Made by a program: the position numbers and the translations under genes. Below, one piece after another: positions 58,938 to 64,000 of a stretch of DNA of 64,000 nt. The notes beneath the pieces were generated by a model, which was given only the letters and a program-made list of their open reading frames with translations, searched no databases and was not told the origin of the DNA. This DNA comes from Flaveria trinervia. Taxonomy: Eukaryota; Streptophyta; Magnoliopsida; Asterales; Asteraceae. Positions within the stretch are counted from its first letter, which is position 1. Every line of letters starts with the position of its first letter. Location: assembly GCA_025506515.1 (NCBI GenBank), contig CM046457.1, positions 5,304,944 through 5,368,943 of the forward strand, in the 5' to 3' direction.

Positions 58938-59471
58938 CTAAGAATCCCATATAACTTTGTCAGATTTGAGATTTTCAGTTCTATTGATCACCACACAGTA
59001 GTGTGTCCATTGCCTAGGAAGTAAGGACATAAACTTTCTTACAATGTCTCTGTTTTCAAGAGGAACTCCTCCATCCACAAGGGTATCCACAATCTCAACA
59101 TACCTGAAGTACTGCTGAGTCATGGTCTCACCTGTTTTGAAGATGAAGTTTTCAAACTGCTGCTTCAGGAGATCCTTCTTGTTCTCCTTGGCTTTAGAAG
59201 AACCCTCATACATCAGTTTCAGTGCATCCCACAGCTACTTGGCTGTTTTGCACTTCTTGAAACCTCTGTACACAGAGTTTGGAAGGGCAGTTTGAAGAGC
59301 TGTCATGGCTTTTCTGTCTATCTCTACTCTCTTCCTATCTTCATCAGAGTAGTTAGTCACATCTTTGGGGATCATACCAGCACCAGTAGTAGAAGGTGTG
59401 CTGGGTATGAAAGGTCCATTCTCAATAGACTCCCATATTCTTGAATCAAGAGACCTGATGAAACCTTCCAT
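58938..59471 (-). pseudogene. Copia gag N-terminal (UBN2-type) region
   Basis: Starts MEGFIRSLDSRIWESIENGPF at 59471, a typical copia gag beginning. AL-T-ALPNSVY and then LWDALKLMYEG-like and FENFIFKTGETMTQQYFRY motifs follow. An in-frame TAG at 59235-59237 stands where CAG (Gln) is expected. The frame then runs to 58938. Confidence 0.8.
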
Positions 59472-59634
59472 TCTTAAACACTAGGTGTCAAACTCATCAA
59501 GAGTGATCAGTGGGGACTTGTTCATGGTTCCAGTTTCCATATTAGTTTTGAAAATGGCTGCCATTTGATAAGTTTAGTATTTGTGTGTGTGAGGGATCTT
59601 AAGATGGTGAGATCTTATATCAAGAGCCTGGAAA

Positions 59635-59646
59635 GCTCTGATACCA
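59635..59646 (-). promoter_or_regulatory. Copia primer-binding site
   Basis: TGGTATCAGAGC on the minus strand, one base after the 5' LTR end. It matches the initiator-Met tRNA end exactly. Confidence 0.9.
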
Positions 59647-59647
59647 A

Positions 59648-60420
59648 TGCAGGAACGTTGAAGGGTATAAGTTACAACACAACAACACAAAGAGAGATAA
59701 ACTAAACTTAGATCAAACAGTAAACTGGATTAACCAAGTAGTGACACGAAGAACACAAGTAATATAAGAGACAGAACACAAAGAACACAAGTGTTTGGTT
59801 TTCAAGAATACAGTATATTGCCTTCTCTATGTTCTATTACAAGTGTTACAAAAGCATATTCAAAAGATACAAGAACATGAGATACTTATACAACATCCTA
59901 CAACCGGCTATACTTTGAAAGCCAGCTGGATACAATTGACTAGACACACATAAAATCAATTGTAGAGTCAAAAGGCAGATTGCCTTTTGACTAGTGACTA
60001 TGACATGCCATAGCTCACATCCTTATCTATTACAAAAAGGATAAAGTACATAAAGTAGAAAGTTACAGACACAAGACCTCAATGTACAGTTACCAAAAGC
60101 ATGGATCTTTTCATAAAACCATGTTAGTTGGTGACTTGCAGAGTTGCAGCGGAAAGGTGTCCAGCTTTGTGGAACAGTACATCAGATAAAGCATGTTACT
60201 AAAAGTCTTCGGAAGAAATCTGTCTTCATGAACTTGAAGCTTCGGAAGACTTCATCTTTGGCTTCGGAGATGTTGGTCTTGGCTTCAGAAGATTTCACAC
60301 TTAGAGTATTTCTGTTGCACATGTGAAACTTCCGAAGCATTCTACTTCAATGCACTTGTGCAACATGCAAGAAAGACTAAAGATGTTTAGGTTGCATCAG
60401 CCTCTTCATTAGACTCTACA
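59648..60420 (-). repeat. Copia 5' LTR (773 bp)
   Basis: On the minus strand from TGTAGAGTCT at 60420 to TTCCTGCA at 59648. It contains three TTCGGAA 7-mers, a GAAGCTTC palindrome (60236-60243, also at 37399-37406 in the other LTR) and the hairpin at 59966-59992. Confidence 0.9.
59966..59992 (-). other. 12-bp LTR hairpin, 5' LTR copy
   Basis: AGTCAAAAGGCA-GAT-TGCCTTTTGACT, a perfect 12-bp stem with a 3-nt loop. One stem pair differs from the 3' LTR copy on both arms. Confidence 0.85.
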
Positions 60421-60619
60421 GAAAACATCAAAGATTTTAACCGATTAAACAAGCAAAACACAAGAATCACAAATAAATCAGATCTAAGAAAATGGGTATG
60501 AGTAAATTTCTATTTTCAAGATCTCTTCAAACATGTTTAAAATTGATAAAAATTCCATTTTTCCTCTTGAACTTGCCTAATAAGAAGATAAAAACTTAAT
60601 TTTTTCTCTTAACGTTACC
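60421..60619. other. DNA between the copia LTR and the TTL remnant
   Basis: AT-rich. Probably TTL intron 1 sequence on the minus strand, following a donor at 60619-60618. Confidence 0.35.
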
Positions 60620-61380
60620 TAATAAGAAGAGATCCTAAATGATGGTGAGCTCTCACACAACCAGAATCCATCTTATAGCTTACTAGCATTCTTTAACTAC
60701 TTCAGTTAACCTTTTCTAACACATCAATGCCGCTGCACGATTGTAGTGGTAAGCTGCATTCACCAAAGATAACGATACAAATCCTCAGGATCCATTGATA
60801 ATCTTCTTGAATTGGAAGTTGTTGGAACATGGGTTTCAGTTTCACCTCTACCACCGATGACGGAGGTTTTGATCGCCGGAGTGCAACCGGAGCCATCGCG
60901 CATTATGTTTCCATGACCGTAATTACCGGTGCCTAAACTCAACACATCGTGTATGGAGCTCCGATTTGCCATCATACCCGACTTGAGTACCCTGCCCGAG
61001 GGACAAATATTACCAGTAGGGAGCTCGTTGATCACCGGAGATGTGGCGGAGCTCCCACCGGAAAACACTAACGTACTCGATTCCGACTGCCGGTGACCTG
61101 ATTTAGCCCCACGAGATCCACCAATGGAGAATGCCAGTGAGTTATCAACTAACAACTCACCTGAGTGACTATTGGTAGTCCCACTAGAACCTACCAGAAA
61201 ACCCATTTCCAGTTCGACTCGAAACCAACCCGGATGAGCTAGAGTTGCTGCTAACGGTTGGTTCGACCCTCAATGGCGAAATGGGCGAGCCCGAACCCGA
61301 ACTGAGACTCAAATCGAGTTCTCGAAAGTCGGGTTTAATGGAGGTACAAAAGGTTGAGGACGTGGGTTTCTCGAGTTCAT
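60620..61380 (-). pseudogene. TTL-type TPR/thioredoxin-like gene, exon 1, disrupted
   Basis: TTL proteins are plant TPR scaffolds with a C-terminal thioredoxin-like domain, linked to brassinosteroid signalling and osmotic stress. From an ATG at 61380, three frames in turn give KPDFRELDL and S-PISPL, then NSHSGEL, KSGHR, SATSPVINELPTGNICPSGRVLKSGM and GTGNYGHGNIMR, which are hallmarks of the disordered TTL N-terminus. After MDPEDL the first TPR is mostly deleted. NAAYHYNRAAALM, a stop, TEVVKEC and RAHHHLGSLLIR follow and end at an AG/GTAACG donor (60620). At least two frameshifts, three stops and a deletion make it a pseudogene. No later exons are in the window. Confidence 0.7.
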
Positions 61381-62852
61381 TTTGAAATGTTTATCAACAT
61401 AGAAAAATAAAAAAAATAAATACAAAGCTGATATGATTCAGGAAGTACAAATTATTAAGATGACCATATTATATATTCATTGAGACAAATAAACTATAAA
61501 TGTCAAAGTTTTTTTTAAAAAAATACTCAATTATGAAAGTACGTGAAAAAATATATATAGTTTCTATAGTTCTTAACGGATACAAGTGAAAAAATATATA
61601 GAAAAAAACGGTTCTCATTGTTGTTAACTTATTATTGTTATGAAATGAATGTTCATTTACCTGATTTTAGATTTGCCTAATGTCCCGCTGCCTAATATTT
61701 ATCGTTGTGGAAGATAAAATATTTCTATGTAGATTTTGAGTTTATACGGTTCTAAAATCTTAATTGTAAAAGAAAACGTGTATTAAAATAGAGTATGATG
61801 TTGATGCCATTCTAACTCATCAGACTGTAACGCAAACAAAATGGAATATTTAGTTACGTTTTTGAAAATTATAATTTATTATTTTGATGGAATTCATAGC
61901 ACAATATTATTCTAGTTTTTTGCCAAAAGAGTTGTTGGAAAAGTTATATACTAAAACGGATGGTTCTAAAATATTTACGAAAATGAATATTTTTTAAACT
62001 TTTTTCTCCCTCCTAATTGTAATGCATAAATGCATTTTCTATTTAAATATGTTATTACAAAATCATAAAAAAACTTGGTAAATGTTTTTCCTAATTAAAT
62101 TGATCATGGCAAAATTTTTGAAATCTTTTTGATATCGTGTTTGTTTTCCTTAATAATTTTAATAGTTAAATTTCTTTTGGCCATAAAGAACTTCTTAATA
62201 ATAAAAAAAGTTTTAGTTTGTTTCTAAAACTGTGAAGAGTTGCGCTCTAAATTGTATTTGATATAAAAATGTTTTTATTTTATTTTATAGCATGTACGAG
62301 TGTGAACAAATAGACTAATAATCTGACGATTAGAAGAGTTACATAGAAGAGAGGAGTTGATGCGTACCGATTGGTGAAGGATTCTTCTATTTGAGCGGTT
62401 TAACTTAATATACATGAGATTCATTAATGGTGACGAATTATGCAGATGAGAGAGCCGAACTATTTCCTCCGTTATGGGAAGTTGTTACGTTAATGTTGTT
62501 TTCATGTTATCCATTATTAAGCAAAACACAAAATATAACTGTGATTTAATTTTTTCGAAGGTATACGCATTGTTCACTTTTGACGATGAAAATTAGTAAT
62601 TTTGTAAAATTTGTTTGGAGTCACTAGTTCATATACTTGTGATGATTCATGGTGCATTCATCGTGATGTTTGGCGGATTGTTGTGCAATTTGAAATGTAT
62701 TTCTTATATTTTGTTGCACGTATTCATTATTGACATCACTTGAATAAAAAGAAATTGAACAATTGGTAGTGACATGTGAAACTATGTGGCATTGTCTAAC
62801 AATAGTCATATTGGTCGAGATTCAAAAGTTGTAATTTGTATATTATTACGTA
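61381..62852. other. AT-rich intergenic DNA
   Basis: No gene, RNA or element end recognised. Upstream of the TTL remnant; a former promoter could lie in the first few hundred bases, but nothing marks it. Confidence 0.4.
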
Positions 62853-64000
62853 TGTGACAACCCTAGATTAAGAAATTTTATACACTAAGTTCATTTAAAT
62901 ATTCTAAGCCACACCTAGGTTAATATATATATATATTTTTATATATACATGTACGTATACATGCTTTCATTTTACATAAGTATATTATTCACTTATATAC
63001 ATATACATATATACGTATGCATGGTCGCATGCATACCCTTTTACGTGTGCATGTACCATCTTTTGCTAAGAAACATATACACATCATATGAATATGAGTA
63101 TTGTTCATTGCATGCTTACATGCAAATACAAGAAGTACGTATGCATGTATTCTTAAACATAATTTCTTGATACAAAACTACAATACATCAACAATACAAT
63201 AATAAACACACCAAATACAACCCAACCAAAACACCATAAAAACAAGTTAATATCAAGAGAACTTGACATCAAACAAACCAAAACCAATCCCTTAGACCTA
63301 AACCTTAAACCAAAGTACCATTTAAGATCAAAGACCGGATCCTTAGCACCCTTAATCACCGATTAAACAAACTAAAACCATTAGTTAGTCTTGCAATGAG
63401 TGCTTGGTGACTCATGCACCTCTCCATTCGACACCTAGCTACCCAAACTCCAAACATGTTCTTATGCATTCCACCTTGTAAGCCTAGAGTCCTAGGGTCA
63501 TGATGATGTTTTAATGGCAGCCGACTTCATCTCTTTATTTGAAGCTCTCGGTTGAAAGGAACACACCACAAACACTCTCGGTTACCATCAACCGAACACC
63601 ACAACCATTTTTCACCCACACTCCTCACCTCCCGAACACCATACACACCCCCATCATCCCCACTCTCGGACATCATCATAGCAACCGCATATTATCACCA
63701 TTTCCTACACACCTCTCGGTTACAAAGCAGCAACATCCAAGCCTCGTGAAAGCACCATCTCTCGAAAGAATATCAAGAACACAAAACCAAGCAAGCTTAG
63801 ACCATCCTCGCCTTCTTTTCACACTCTCCTTCTGTCAAAAATCAAGGTTCTAACTTCTAAAACCCTATTTGATTAAGGTTACAAAAGTTAAACATGTGTT
63901 AAATGAACACATGTGATTAACCCTTTTGGTTAAACATTCAAGGTTCTTTTATAAAGACATATAAAAATCAAACTTATTTTTAGACAATAAGAAAGATTTT
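62853..64000 (+). mobile_element. Candidate LTR, cut by the window edge
   Basis: TGTGACAACCCTAG at 62853 resembles the start of plant gypsy LTRs. A TTTATTTGAAG promoter-like box (63534-63544) is followed by a CA- and CCT-rich leader with repeated CTCTCGGTT. The frame at 63539-63853 is Pro/His/Thr-rich and looks like leader DNA and not protein. The right end is outside the window, so this stays provisional. Confidence 0.4.
62924..63160. repeat. TA/CATG/TACATA simple-sequence tract
   Basis: Alternating TATA, CATGCATG and TACATA units inside the candidate LTR. Confidence 0.7.

Larger units (their letters stand above)
36779..60420 (-). mobile_element. Large Ty1/copia (SIRE-like) retrotransposon, nested host of the stack
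   Basis: On the minus strand the order is 5' LTR (60420-59648), initiator-Met primer site (59646-59635), gag, protease, integrase, reverse transcriptase, RNase H, a spacer, a long extra ORF, a polypurine tract and the 3' LTR (37587-36779). Without the gypsy element (43138-51705) and the insertion at 37859-40337 the host is about 12.6 kb, large for copia but fitting the SIRE/Maximus lineage with a 3' ORF. The LTRs differ visibly, by roughly 15% by eye, so it is old. Flanks do not match (ATAAT versus GAAAA), so no target duplication is seen. Confidence 0.85.

Noticed and set aside
63539..63853. Pro/His-rich 104-residue protein
   Set aside because: Composition and position fit an untranslated LTR leader. 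Two frames are open at once.

Overview
This is a plant nuclear window: AT-rich, with long intergenic stretches, GT-AG introns, microsatellites and layered transposons. The host genes and repeat style fit a eudicot. The LTR families and CRRSP genes remind me of Asteraceae, but that is recollection and not something the sequence proves. No CRISPR array, operon, rRNA or canonical tRNA gene was seen. Most of the window is mobile DNA.

Left part (0-18 kb): a LINE zinc-binding remnant, then a 24-exon class VIII myosin gene on + (2182-11256). Its motor, neck, coiled coil and tail can be followed exon by exon, but it carries frameshifts, stops and lost catalytic residues. A miniature LTR retrotransposon with telomere-like internal repeats sits in its intron 14. 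Two cysteine-rich DUF26/Gnk2 secretory genes follow on the - strand (12.3-13.1 and 17.15-17.94 kb), each with one-base frameshifts. A direct duplication around a long foldback lies between them.

Middle part (18-36.7 kb): a Helitron-like element split by a solo LTR (18618-21698), a second, oppositely oriented solo LTR inside a TTA microsatellite (23702-26511), a decayed Helitron helicase with its 3' hairpin and CTAG end, a copia-like LTR with primer-binding site, a Harbinger-type element holding a hAT MITE, a third ruined DUF26 gene, low-complexity DNA and two twin MITEs.

Right part (36.8-60.4 kb): one large nested stack. The host is a SIRE-like Ty1/copia element on - (5' LTR 59648-60420, 3' LTR 36779-37587) with gag, protease, integrase, RT, RNase H and a long extra 3' ORF. 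A complete Ty3/gypsy chromovirus (43138-51705, TSD GGAGA) and a third LTR-like insertion (37859-40337) interrupt it. Beyond it lies the ruined first exon of a TTL-type TPR/thioredoxin-like gene (60620-61380, -), AT-rich DNA, and the start of another LTR at the window edge.

The most unusual signals are: (1) a tRNA-like A-box/B-box module in the sense strand of all three long LTRs; (2) a perfect 12-bp hairpin in both copia LTRs with a paired base change; (3) 17 copies of the 7-mer TTCGGAA (either strand) found in the copia element; and (4) very different decay in the two nested elements: point substitutions in the copia, one-base length changes in the gypsy. The last point raises the question of how many of the broken genes here are real pseudogenes and how many are base-calling errors.
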